A program made the translations under genes and the position numbers. The notes under the pieces are model-generated. The model did not search any database. It was not told the origin of the DNA and saw only the letters and a list, made by a program, of their open reading frames with translations. Of a stretch of DNA of 30,599 bases, positions 1-6,952 are shown in pieces. This DNA is from Planctomycetota bacterium (GTDB lineage: Bacteria; Planctomycetota; Phycisphaerae; WQYP01), in assembly GCA_021799715.1 (NCBI GenBank), contig JAJYZY010000008.1:1-30599 (forward strand), written 5' to 3'. Position 1 is the stretch's first letter. Every line of letters starts with the position of its first letter.

Positions 1-871
1 TTTCCAAACCCATGCCGCGGGTATTGGGACTGCGGCCGGTGGCCACAAGGATGTTCTTTGCGGAAAATTCCCGCCTTTCTCCGTTGATTCTGCTTGTTAC
101 GATTACGCCCTGCTTCTCCCGGCGCACCTGTTCAACAGCAACCCCGGTGACAATTTCCAATCCCTCGGCGGTCAAATACCCGGTCAGGGCATCGGTGATA
201 TCGGCGGACTCACCGGGTAAAATGCGGTCAGAGCGCTGAAGCACCGTGACACGGCTGCCCAAACGCGCGAACATCTGGGCGCATTCCAACGCGATGTACC
301 GTCCACCTAACACAATCATTGACTCCGGAAGGGCTTCCAGTTCAAACGCGGATTCGTTGGTCAGGTAACCGGCTTGCGCCAAACCCGGAATTTCCGGTAT
401 TGCGGCGGTGGCTCCAGTTGCAATTAATAAGTGATCTGCGGCTATGCGCTGTTTTCCAACAACAACGGTGTGTGCATCCTGGAGTTTAGCATGTCCCTGG
501 ATCAGGCGAACCTGGGGCAAATCACGAATCACATCCACATATTTGGCCTGCCGCAATTCGGCGACCAGGCGTCGCTTGTCTTCAATGACGGCGGAGAAAT
601 CTGTGACCCGGCCTTGAGTCTGAACGCCGGCGAACGGATTATGATTGGCTTGATGCACGCATTGAGCCGCACGGATCAGGGTTTTGGACGGAACACAGCC
701 GACATTCACACATGTACCGCCGGTGGGCAGACCATCATTAATAATGGCAACTTTTTCCGCCCCAAGTTCGACCGCGCGGATGGCGGCGGAAAAGGCCGCT
801 GAACCGCCGCCGATGATAACCAAAGTTTCCGCTTTATCTTCATGCCGGTTTTGACTACAACAGGATGTCAT
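1..871 (-). CDS. merA: Mercuric reductase (MerA-like), C-terminus beyond the window
   Basis: A flavin-dependent pyridine nucleotide-disulfide oxidoreductase, most likely reducing Hg(II) to Hg(0) with NADPH in the cytoplasm. Reading leftwards from an ATG at 871, the frame stays open to the left edge, giving 290 residues. The FAD dinucleotide-binding glycines (VIIGGGSAAF, residues 18-27) are followed by the redox-active disulfide GTCVNVGCVPSK (Cys54 and Cys59) and then an IRAAQ stretch typical of MerA. A second glycine-rich NAD(P)-binding segment (MIVLGGRYIALE) and an ATGRSPNT motif lie near the left edge. There is no N-terminal heavy-metal-associated domain, although a CC pair sits at residues 4-5. 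The C-terminal vicinal cysteines that would confirm mercury specificity lie outside the window. A MerR-type operator-promoter lies just upstream and a MerR gene beyond it, which supports the mercury call over a generic dihydrolipoamide dehydrogenase. Confidence 0.85.
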   Translation of the reverse strand, partial: MTSCCSQNRHEDKAETLVIIGGGSAAFSAAIRAVELGAEKVAIINDGLPTGGTCVNVGCVPSKTLIRAAQCVHQANHNPFAGVQTQGRVTDFSAVIEDKRRLVAELRQAKYVDVIRDLPQVRLIQGHAKLQDAHTVVVGKQRIAADHLLIATGATAAIPEIPGLAQAGYLTNESAFELEALPESMIVLGGRYIALECAQMFARLGSRVTVLQRSDRILPGESADITDALTGYLTAEGLEIVTGVAVEQVRREKQGVIVTSRINGERREFSAKNILVATGRSPNTRGMGLE

Positions 872-985
872 AGAATCTCCATTTTAATAGCGCGATCCTC
901 AAGCCCCCCTGCTCAATATGCCGGCTGAAACAAAAAGCCCCATTCCGGAACAGCCGGGAAAGCCCGGAATCTGGATCACTAACTC

Positions 986-1017
986 ATTTTACACCCTGTA
1001 CTAGGGTGTAAGGTCAA
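986..1017 (-). promoter_or_regulatory. MerR-type operator-promoter upstream of merA
   Basis: A perfect inverted repeat with 9-bp arms (TTACACCCT at 989-997 and AGGGTGTAA at 1003-1011, five bases between) lies between a -35 hexamer TTGACC (1012-1017, minus strand) and a -10 hexamer TAAAAT (986-991, minus strand). The spacer is 20 bp. Over-long 19-20 bp spacers with the dyad between -35 and -10 are the hallmark of promoters that MerR-family activators untwist. The site drives merA leftwards, with a leader of a little over 100 nt. Direct reading of the bases is certain. The regulator assignment is inferred from the adjacent merR. Confidence 0.85.
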
Positions 1018-1204
1018 GCCGAAATGGTAGTTTCTTTGGGGGCTTTTCAGGGGTTGCAGCCGATGGGCACTAACTAATTCACTGAATATTGGTGCGTGAA
1101 TCATTGGAGATTATTCGTTCAATATCGAATCTCAACAGCGTGCAGGTTCCGCTGGTGATAGATGCGTTCGGTTAGCGCTGATATCGGAAAGAATCGGGGG
1201 AATG

Positions 1205-1684
1205 TCAATCAATGATGCGATGTCCGTGATTTTCCGGACGGCGGCCGGCCGATCCAGCAATTTCCCCGGCACTTTTTTTGACTGCGGTCCGCAACTGATC
1301 CACGACGGCGCAACGCTGTGGGCGGCCGGCTTGGCAAAGCCTTAAATCCATCGCCAGCACCTTTTCCAACCGCTTTAATTCTTTAATTTGCAATTTTACC
1401 TTGTTGAGTCGACATTTGATCAATTCCGCCACTCGATTGCATTGGGCCGATGAGCCGTCAAAGGATTCGAGTAAAACCTTAATATCACTAAGTGAGAATC
1501 CACCGCTGTGGGCCAGTTTAATAAAACGTAATCGCTCAATGGAGCTTTGGTCATACCACCGATAATTGCCCAGCGTGCGGCCCACCGGCGCAATAAGCCG
1601 CTTGCGTTCGTAGAATCGCACGGTTGTGGTCGGCAATTCCGCGGCTTTCGCCAGTTGACCGATATTGTATCTTGCCATTGCCAT
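1205..1684 (-). CDS. merR: MerR-family metal-responsive regulator, probably mercury type
   Basis: A cytoplasmic DNA-binding regulator of 159 residues. The N-terminal winged helix-turn-helix reads IGQLAKAAELPTTTVRFYER (residues 8-27), then a GNYRWYD wing and a FIKLAHSGGFSLSDIK segment, all typical of MerR proteins. A long dimerisation helix follows. Cysteines fall at residues 82, 91, 117 and 125. Cys82 and Cys117 match the numbering of the Hg ligands in Tn501 MerR, and the third (125) is one residue short of Cys126. This favours Hg(II), but a Zn/Cd/Pb-type sensor is possible. The gene is upstream of merA on the same strand rather than divergent, with 333 bases between. The start could be 1684 or the ATG two codons later (1678). 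A TTGACC hexamer next to a half operator lies at 1697-1711, so autoregulation is possible. Confidence 0.85.
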   Translation of the reverse strand: MAMARYNIGQLAKAAELPTTTVRFYERKRLIAPVGRTLGNYRWYDQSSIERLRFIKLAHSGGFSLSDIKVLLESFDGSSAQCNRVAELIKCRLNKVKLQIKELKRLEKVLAMDLRLCQAGRPQRCAVVDQLRTAVKKSAGEIAGSAGRRPENHGHRIID

Positions 1685-1940
1685 ACGTAATGATTATACA
1701 CCCTCGGTCAAAACAATGATCTTCCGACCCGTGGAAATACGAGCGGGCTGCAATGTCAAGTTCATGCCGAAATAGCACCGCCGGGTGCGGGCACGGTGCC
1801 ATGATCTCCACGCACCTGCCTGCATGAAATCGGAGGCCGCCTGGTGCGCGTGGCAAACCAGATGTGGATTTCACATCCACTTCAATTTAGAAAGATATTC
1901 CGTCTTGATGAGTCGAACCGTTATTCCGCAGATTATTTTG

Positions 1941-1969
1941 TTGACGCATCGCTGTGGCATGGCTATAAA
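1941..1969 (+). promoter_or_regulatory. Sigma-70-type promoter of the RDD membrane module
   Basis: A -35 hexamer TTGACG (1941-1946) and a -10 hexamer TATAAA (1964-1969) are separated by exactly 17 bases and point at the gene starting at 2032. The predicted transcript start near 1976 leaves a leader of about 55 nt ending in a strong Shine-Dalgarno sequence (AAGGAGAG, about seven bases before the ATG). The rest of the 347-base gap (1685-2031) shows no gene. Its only other structure is a small hairpin near 1862-1882, built on GTGGAT and ATCCAC. Confidence 0.65.
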
Positions 1970-2031
1970 CAACATTCAACAGTTACGGAACGTTTCCACA
2001 GTGCATTTAAAACACGATAAGGAGAGCAGCC

Positions 2032-2766
2032 ATGGCTGACAACCCATACTCCGAATCATCCACGCCGCCGTCATCCGCCGGGTCGGCAAGTCCGGCTCCG
2101 GGCATGGCGCAATGCAGTATTACCAAAAAATGGTTCCCCGAAGATGAACTGGTGACATTCCAAGGCCAGATCGTCAGTGCTGAAGGCAAACAGATACTTC
2201 TGGATCGCCTGCATACCGGTGTCGAGGCATCTGATGAATTCGTGCGACCGACGGTATGGCGCCGATTCGGCTGCATATTTCTTGATGGCATTGTTCTGGC
2301 GGTTCCTATCATGTTTTTTGAATTTGCCGTAATGTCGCTGGCGATATCTGATTTCGGACGCGCCATCCAGTCAGCAACCACCGCCCAACGCATAGGAATA
2401 GGATATGACATAATGGCGATCGCTTACCTCGCCCTGGGAATAATTGAGATTGCGTATTTCTCGGTTCTTCACGGATGGAAAGGAAGGACCGTCGGCAAAA
2501 TGGCCGGAAATCTGAAGGTTATCAATATGGACGGGGCAAATGTTTCCTGGAAAAAGGCGACGGCGCGAGCGTTTGCGTATGTTGGATGTATCTTTATCTA
2601 CCCAATAGCTGCTTTGTTCGGCAATGCTCTAACATTGGGAATTGCCGCATTGCTCGTGGCCGCATGGGCGCTTACCGACATCATATTGGGGTTAGTGGAC
2701 ACACAATTCCAACGCACACTGCACGACCGAATCTGCGGGACACGGGTTATCCAATTTAACCGGTAG
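2032..2766 (+). CDS. RDD-family membrane protein with zinc-ribbon-like N-terminus (paralogue 1)
   Basis: A 244-residue inner-membrane protein of unknown function. Residues 1-24 are a low-complexity Ser/Pro stretch. Residues 25-62 form a small conserved module (MAQCSITKKWFPEDEL ... FQGQIVSAEGK) that looks like a zinc ribbon reduced to one cysteine (Cys28). The rest is an RDD domain: an Arg-rich entry (RPTVWRRFGCIFLDG, about residue 72), hydrophobic segments near 80-105, 125-150, 180-200 and 205-225, a GWKGRTVGKMAGNLKVI loop and an HDRICGTRVI end. RDD proteins are multi-pass membrane proteins, some linked to ion or solute transport, but most have no assigned role. The start has a strong ribosome binding site. 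It heads a plus-strand series with four further membrane proteins. Its closest relative is the next gene. Confidence 0.75.
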   Translation: MADNPYSESSTPPSSAGSASPAPGMAQCSITKKWFPEDELVTFQGQIVSAEGKQILLDRLHTGVEASDEFVRPTVWRRFGCIFLDGIVLAVPIMFFEFAVMSLAISDFGRAIQSATTAQRIGIGYDIMAIAYLALGIIEIAYFSVLHGWKGRTVGKMAGNLKVINMDGANVSWKKATARAFAYVGCIFIYPIAALFGNALTLGIAALLVAAWALTDIILGLVDTQFQRTLHDRICGTRVIQFNR

Positions 2767-2894
2767 TACTCCGATACGGTCATGGCTGGGATTGAGGTCG
2801 TATTGAATCTCGCCAGCCGGATTCACATCATTTGTGGCCGTTGGGATGCTGCGGGGAAAAAGCCATTTATTCCGCATTTTCAGAGAGGCTCTCG

Positions 2895-3605
2895 ATGACT
2901 AATCAACCGCCCCAAGCTCCTCCAACGCAAACGGGTTCCGTGGCCCCTCAATCGGGCATGGCGCAATGCAGTATAACTAAAAAATGGTTCCCCGAAGATG
3001 AACTGGTGACATTCCAGGGGCAGATGGTCAGTGCGGAGGGCAAACAGGTACTTTTGGACCGCCTGCACACCTGTGCCGACGCGCCGGGAGCGCTGCGAAG
3101 GCCCGGTGTCGCGGCAAGATTTTGGTGTATTTTTCTCGATTTTTTCTTGCTGGGTGTATTAGGTCTTATCATTGAAACCGCAATGGGCATGCGTCTTTGG
3201 GAACCAAACCGATACAATCGGCTGCAACATCAGGCGTTAGGATTGGCTGCTTATGCGCTGGAAGTAAGCCTCGATATTTTCTATTTTGGATTTTTTCACG
3301 GCTGGAAGGGAAACTCTCTGGCAAAAATGGCGGGCAATCTTCGTGTTGTCAACCTCGACGGCACAAGCATTTCAAAGCGTAAAGCGTTTGCCCGGGCCGC
3401 GGCTTTTCAGATAGGCCCCATTGTCACGCTCTTTAGCGCCTTGCTGGCCATGCTGACCAGCGACCGGGCGATTTACGACATTGGCTTACTTCTGTCCTAT
3501 GTCTGGATGCTCTTTGATGGCGTGTTCGCCTTGATTGATTCGCGCACACAACGCTCACTTCATGATAGAATCTGTGGAACGCGGGTGATTGAAGAAACTC
3601 TGTAA
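2895..3605 (+). CDS. RDD-family membrane protein with zinc-ribbon-like N-terminus (paralogue 2)
   Basis: A 236-residue paralogue of the preceding gene. It starts at the ATG at 2895, preceded by AGAGAGG. The same frame is open upstream to a TTG, but that extension has no support. The N-terminal module (residues 20-58) is almost identical to paralogue 1, again with one cysteine. The membrane part is much more divergent: an RRPGVAARFWCIFLDFFLLG entry helix, a FFHGWKGNSLAKMAGNLRVVN loop, further hydrophobic segments around residues 165-215, and an HDRICGTRVIE end. It lies 128 bases after the first copy and 12 bases before the third RDD gene, so co-transcription is likely. Function is unknown. The tandem arrangement points to a hetero-oligomer or paralogous subunits, but that is inference. 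Confidence 0.75.
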   Translation: MTNQPPQAPPTQTGSVAPQSGMAQCSITKKWFPEDELVTFQGQMVSAEGKQVLLDRLHTCADAPGALRRPGVAARFWCIFLDFFLLGVLGLIIETAMGMRLWEPNRYNRLQHQALGLAAYALEVSLDIFYFGFFHGWKGNSLAKMAGNLRVVNLDGTSISKRKAFARAAAFQIGPIVTLFSALLAMLTSDRAIYDIGLLLSYVWMLFDGVFALIDSRTQRSLHDRICGTRVIEETL

Positions 3606-3617
3606 AGGGTATGTCTT

Positions 3618-4364
3618 ATGTTGCGTTATCGCCTGACCACGCCCGAGCAGGTCTGCTTGAGCTATCAACTGGCCGGGCTTTTTACGCGCAGTGTTGCCTA
3701 CCTGATTGATGCGGCCATTATGGCGGCATTCATGCTTGGCGCGGCGATGGCCTTTCTGGCCGTTCCAGGCGTTTTCGGAATTGTATTGATTCTGCTGATC
3801 ATTTTTGCCACGCTCCTGGGTTATTTTATTTTATTTGAAGCACTCTGGTCCGGCCAAAGCCCCGGCAAACGGGTAATGAATATACGGGTAATGGATGCTT
3901 CCGGCGGTCGACTTACCTTAGCCAATATTGCCATTCGCAATTTGATTCGATTGGTGGATATGCTACCGACGCTCATGTTTCTTGGCGGCGTGGTGGCATT
4001 TATTGATCCTCATCACCGCCGGCTCGGGGATATGGCGGCTAATACGATTGTGGTGCGCGACCGCAAAGTCGGCCTGCCGAAATCCGTGGTGCGGCGTGAA
4101 GCGCGGCACAACAGCTTTTGCGCTGATCCGGCCCTGCGTACCCGAATCATTGCCCGCATTGGCCGCGAAGAACGGGATCTGATTATCGATCTGACCCTCC
4201 GGCGCGATCAACTTGATATGCCCGTGCGCGAACGCATGTTTGCGGAATTGGCGGCTCACTGCCGCGCGCTATTGGCCTTGGAAGATAACCGCGATTATTT
4301 AAGTGATGAACAGACCGTTGTAAATATTGCCCTGATTTTGCAGGATGGCTGGAAAGGCGCATAA
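3618..4364 (+). CDS. RDD-family membrane protein, canonical form with cytoplasmic tail
   Basis: A 248-residue membrane protein. The start ATG is preceded by AAAGGG. It has no zinc-ribbon head. The RDD domain opens with YQLAGLFTRSVAYLIDAAIM (Arg24 and Asp30), continues with two hydrophobic helices (about 32-80) and the family loop LWSGQSPGKRVMNIRVMDA, then IRNLIRLVDMLPTLMFLGG and a DPHHRRLGDMAANTIVV segment. From about residue 155 a soluble tail of about 95 residues follows, Arg-rich and predicted helical. Such tails are common in RDD proteins found beside stage II sporulation M-like or DUF58/MoxR genes, none of which are here. It is separated by one base from the next gene, which implies translational coupling. 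The transported or bound substrate cannot be inferred. Confidence 0.85.
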   Translation: MLRYRLTTPEQVCLSYQLAGLFTRSVAYLIDAAIMAAFMLGAAMAFLAVPGVFGIVLILLIIFATLLGYFILFEALWSGQSPGKRVMNIRVMDASGGRLTLANIAIRNLIRLVDMLPTLMFLGGVVAFIDPHHRRLGDMAANTIVVRDRKVGLPKSVVRREARHNSFCADPALRTRIIARIGREERDLIIDLTLRRDQLDMPVRERMFAELAAHCRALLALEDNRDYLSDEQTVVNIALILQDGWKGA

Positions 4365-4365
4365 G

Positions 4366-5031
4366 ATGACGCAAACACCCGCAAGCCATGGCGTGATGCC
4401 GCCGGCAACCCCGGTACGGCTGCTATCCTGCCCCGGCAATGCGTGCCGCGGGCTTCTGCATCAGGCCGCCAATGGAACATTTCACTGCGACACTTGCCGC
4501 CTGGAGGTCAACGCGGAATTATTCAATCCAATTGCCCCGGCATTCGCCTCCCCTGAGCTGGCCATGAGTGACGATGCCACGTGCGTTTACCATCCGCAAA
4601 AAAAAGCGGTAACGGTATGCCAGGGCACGGGCAATTTCATCTGCTCGTTGTGCGCTGTTGAGATCAAAGGCAAAACCTACAGCGTGCAATATCTCGAAAA
4701 CCCCGCAGGAAAAAAAGTGGCGGATGATTGGATCACCCGTTATTTGCCGCGCCCGGATCGCGTGGTAAGCAACATTTTAGTAGCCCTGTTTATTCCCTAT
4801 GCCGATATGGTGGTGATCATTCTTTTCCCACTTTGGGCGCTGTATGGATATGCACAGTGCGCAAAAATAGCGAAAATGCGGCGGGAAAACCCACTGTACC
4901 ATGACCTGGTCGGCAAGGGGCGAATTGTTATCGGCGTCGTTTTGCTTTCGCTGGTTTTGGTCGGCTGGCTGATCCTGGCGGTTACCTTGCTCGCCGACGG
5001 CCACTTTCACACGGGCTTCACGTTCAGATGA
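4366..5031 (+). CDS. Membrane protein with zinc-ribbon and B-box-like zinc-binding clusters
   Basis: A 221-residue protein not recognised as a named family. The chosen ATG (4366) follows the previous stop by one base and has GGAAAGG upstream. An in-frame ATG at 4345 would overlap the previous gene by 20 bases. Two metal-binding clusters are visible. The first has Cys22, Cys27, Cys41 and Cys44 (a zinc ribbon). The second reads like a B-box, with Cys73, His76, Cys85, Cys93 and Cys96. After residue 120 come two or three hydrophobic segments (about 135-165 and 185-210) with a basic loop between. The layout is a soluble zinc-binding head anchored to the membrane. Its position inside the RDD series suggests that it works with those proteins. 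It may be the intact counterpart of their degenerate head module. Confidence 0.7.
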   Translation: MTQTPASHGVMPPATPVRLLSCPGNACRGLLHQAANGTFHCDTCRLEVNAELFNPIAPAFASPELAMSDDATCVYHPQKKAVTVCQGTGNFICSLCAVEIKGKTYSVQYLENPAGKKVADDWITRYLPRPDRVVSNILVALFIPYADMVVIILFPLWALYGYAQCAKIAKMRRENPLYHDLVGKGRIVIGVVLLSLVLVGWLILAVTLLADGHFHTGFTFR

Positions 5032-5043
5032 GGATCATGCACC

Positions 5044-5616
5044 ATGGCCCAACGCGAACAATTTCAATTCTTCACGCTTTTCCAGCGCACCACCGCCGTA
5101 CTGGATGATGATGCCATGGTGCTGCTGGATCATCAGTACACCAAAGATCGCATCCGCAGAATTCCGTTTGATCAAATGGACTATCTGCTGCATTGGAAGG
5201 GGCCGGCAACCGCGCGGTTGCTGGGGCTGCTTTCCATGACTTTATTGATCCTTATTGCCGGATTATCCATCCTGGGCAATATGAGTCGTAACGACAGCTT
5301 TGCCGAGGGCTTCGCCATATTTTTATTGCTGCTGGCGGTATTGCCGGCGGCGCTGTTTTTTATCACATTGGAGCGCGGTCGGCGGCATATTTTGATATGC
5401 CGCGCCGAAACAAAAGTGCACATTAGTGGAATCATGCGCGCCGCCAAATTCCAGCGACTGCTTGATGAGTTGACCACCCGGGTCCATGAAGTGCAGGCAA
5501 AACTGGCGTCCGCCACTGCGGCCAAGACCTCAGAACTTCCTCAACCGGAAACCCCCGTCCCGCCGGAAGCGGCGACGACCGCGGACGAACCAACCCCCGG
5601 AGAAGCAACATCGTAA
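5044..5616 (+). CDS. Two-helix membrane protein of unknown function, last gene of the RDD module
   Basis: A 190-residue protein that I do not recognise. The ATG at 5044 follows the previous stop by 12 bases and has GAGGA upstream. Residues 1-55 are soluble and include a DDDAMVLLDHQYTKDRIRRI stretch. Two transmembrane helices follow (about 60-78 and 90-110) with a short loop between. A basic, soluble region comes next (HILICRAETKVHISGIMRAAKFQRLLDEL), which looks like a small helical or PH-like element. The tail from residue about 150 is low complexity, rich in Pro, Glu, Thr and Ala. The module ends here. The next gene is convergent 17 bases downstream and no clear terminator hairpin is visible. 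Confidence 0.65.
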   Translation: MAQREQFQFFTLFQRTTAVLDDDAMVLLDHQYTKDRIRRIPFDQMDYLLHWKGPATARLLGLLSMTLLILIAGLSILGNMSRNDSFAEGFAIFLLLLAVLPAALFFITLERGRRHILICRAETKVHISGIMRAAKFQRLLDELTTRVHEVQAKLASATAAKTSELPQPETPVPPEAATTADEPTPGEATS

Positions 5617-5632
5617 TGTCGCGCGATTCGCT

Positions 5633-5830
5633 TCACACGGTCGGTGGCTTTTCATTCCGCCTTTTCCAGACAACGCCCGCCACAATGAATTGTGCCAACG
5701 CCAACGCCATGTCCCCCGCGCCAAGCTCCCTGCTGGTCTTCATCCAATGACAGCCGATGTAGAAAGAAAACGCCCCCAGCAGAGCGTAGAAAACCGCCAG
5801 AACGCTTCTTCTCGTCTTGTACGGCAACAT
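5633..5830 (-). CDS. Small two-helix membrane protein, hypothetical
   Basis: A 65-residue minus-strand reading frame. I accept it because its ATG is preceded by an excellent Shine-Dalgarno sequence (GGGGAGG, seven bases upstream) and because it encodes a sensible small membrane protein. It has a basic start (MLPYKTRRS), a hydrophobic helix (about residues 9-29), a short linker with GAGD, a second helix (about 40-55), and a basic end (WKRRNEKPP). It is convergent with the RDD module. No family is recognised. A purely chance frame cannot be excluded. Confidence 0.45.
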   Translation of the reverse strand: MLPYKTRRSVLAVFYALLGAFSFYIGCHWMKTSRELGAGDMALALAQFIVAGVVWKRRNEKPPTV

Positions 5831-6052
5831 GAATCAAACCTCCCCGCAGACCAACGCATGGACGATCTTACCGGCAATGACAACATCCCTACAAAACAAA
5901 GCGGTGGCGACAAACCAAGGACGTTTAAGACGCTCTGAGGCCCGCCCGGCAACCCGCCCGCACAGTTCATACACGAAACCATACCCGCCAGGATGCCGCG
6001 GAACAAACTGTGCCTTATAATGCTTTGAATTATTTGGTGTTGAAGGATTATC

Positions 6053-6847
6053 ATGAGCAACCAAAACCCAGCAGGCAGCAGACCAGTGAATTGGTATTCC
6101 GTGGCGGCGGTGGTCTGTCTGATTGGCGAAGCGATTTTGCTGTCACAGGCAAAACCGGCGACTGAAGCCCCCCCACCGGTCAGCGTGCTGATCTTGTCAT
6201 TAATGACGCTGTTTCTCGGCGCGGGTGCCATTATTTACCGCATTCAGGATAAACAACATTGGCTGTTGGGAAGATGGTTGGGTATTGCCGCCATGACGGC
6301 GGGCATGCTTATTTTTGCCGTGCAGTCCGTGGCATTGCATAAAGCCAGGGAGGTTTCACAGTTTCGGCACATTTCCGCAATTGGCAATGCCTGTCTGGAA
6401 TATGCCGCCCGGCATGATGGCCATTTTCCACCCAATCTCCTGACACTGCTGAATGATAAATTGATCACCGTACGCGACTTAAGCGACCCCACCAATGCGT
6501 TGGCACCCATTACACTGCCGGCCAACTGGAATCATGTCAAACGCAGCGTGCAAATTGCCGCCATCAATCGCAACAGTGATTATCGTTATGTCGGTTCCGA
6601 CCTGACATTACCCAACAGCGCCGCGCGGGGGAAATTGCTGGGGTCAATTATCATCCTGTTCCGTAATACCCAAACCATGACCAAGGGCGGCCCGCTGGGG
6701 TTTGCCGATGGGCATGTCACATATTTTGCTTCCGGCCAACTTAATGACGTGATTGCAAAATGCAATAAGGCCCGCAAGAAACTGGGCTTGCCGGCAATGT
6801 CCTTTGCGGGTATTGAAAAATCAGCTACCGCCGCGACCGGCAAATGA
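6053..6847 (+). CDS. Membrane-anchored pseudopilin-like protein with FADGH motif
   Basis: A 264-residue protein. The ATG is preceded by AAGGA at good spacing. Three hydrophobic segments lie near residues 14-30, 43-62 and 77-97. The soluble C-terminal part begins with a helix (SQFRHISAIGNACLEYAARHDGHFPPNLLTLLN) and contains GFADGHVTYFA near residue 222. A long helix that leads into the globular part and ends at an F/W-x-DGH motif is characteristic of the type II secretion G-like prepilin proteins that planctomycetes carry in large numbers. Unlike a true prepilin, no peptidase cleavage site with a single leading helix is visible, and there are three helices instead. I call it pseudopilin-like in the soluble half only. 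It may act at the cell surface, but function is unproven. Confidence 0.6.
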   Translation: MSNQNPAGSRPVNWYSVAAVVCLIGEAILLSQAKPATEAPPPVSVLILSLMTLFLGAGAIIYRIQDKQHWLLGRWLGIAAMTAGMLIFAVQSVALHKAREVSQFRHISAIGNACLEYAARHDGHFPPNLLTLLNDKLITVRDLSDPTNALAPITLPANWNHVKRSVQIAAINRNSDYRYVGSDLTLPNSAARGKLLGSIIILFRNTQTMTKGGPLGFADGHVTYFASGQLNDVIAKCNKARKKLGLPAMSFAGIEKSATAATGK

Positions 6848-6952
6848 CGGCTGCGATCGCGGTAGTTTCAATGCTGAGGGCGATAAATCCTCCGCATTTG
6901 GGATAACATTTCAGCGGTTATTGTGCGTCCATGCGGTTGCGGGATTTTTGCC

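Noticed and set aside
4345..4365. Earlier start of the zinc-binding membrane protein
   Set aside because: It would overlap the preceding gene by 20 bases. The ATG at 4366 has a better-placed GGAAAGG and a one-base gap from the previous stop.
5740..6231. Minus-strand frames upstream of the small membrane protein (5740-6231 and 5834-6064)
   Set aside because: They overlap the start of the pseudopilin-like gene, lack a ribosome binding site, and show no consistent membrane or domain pattern. One is out of frame with the accepted small gene.
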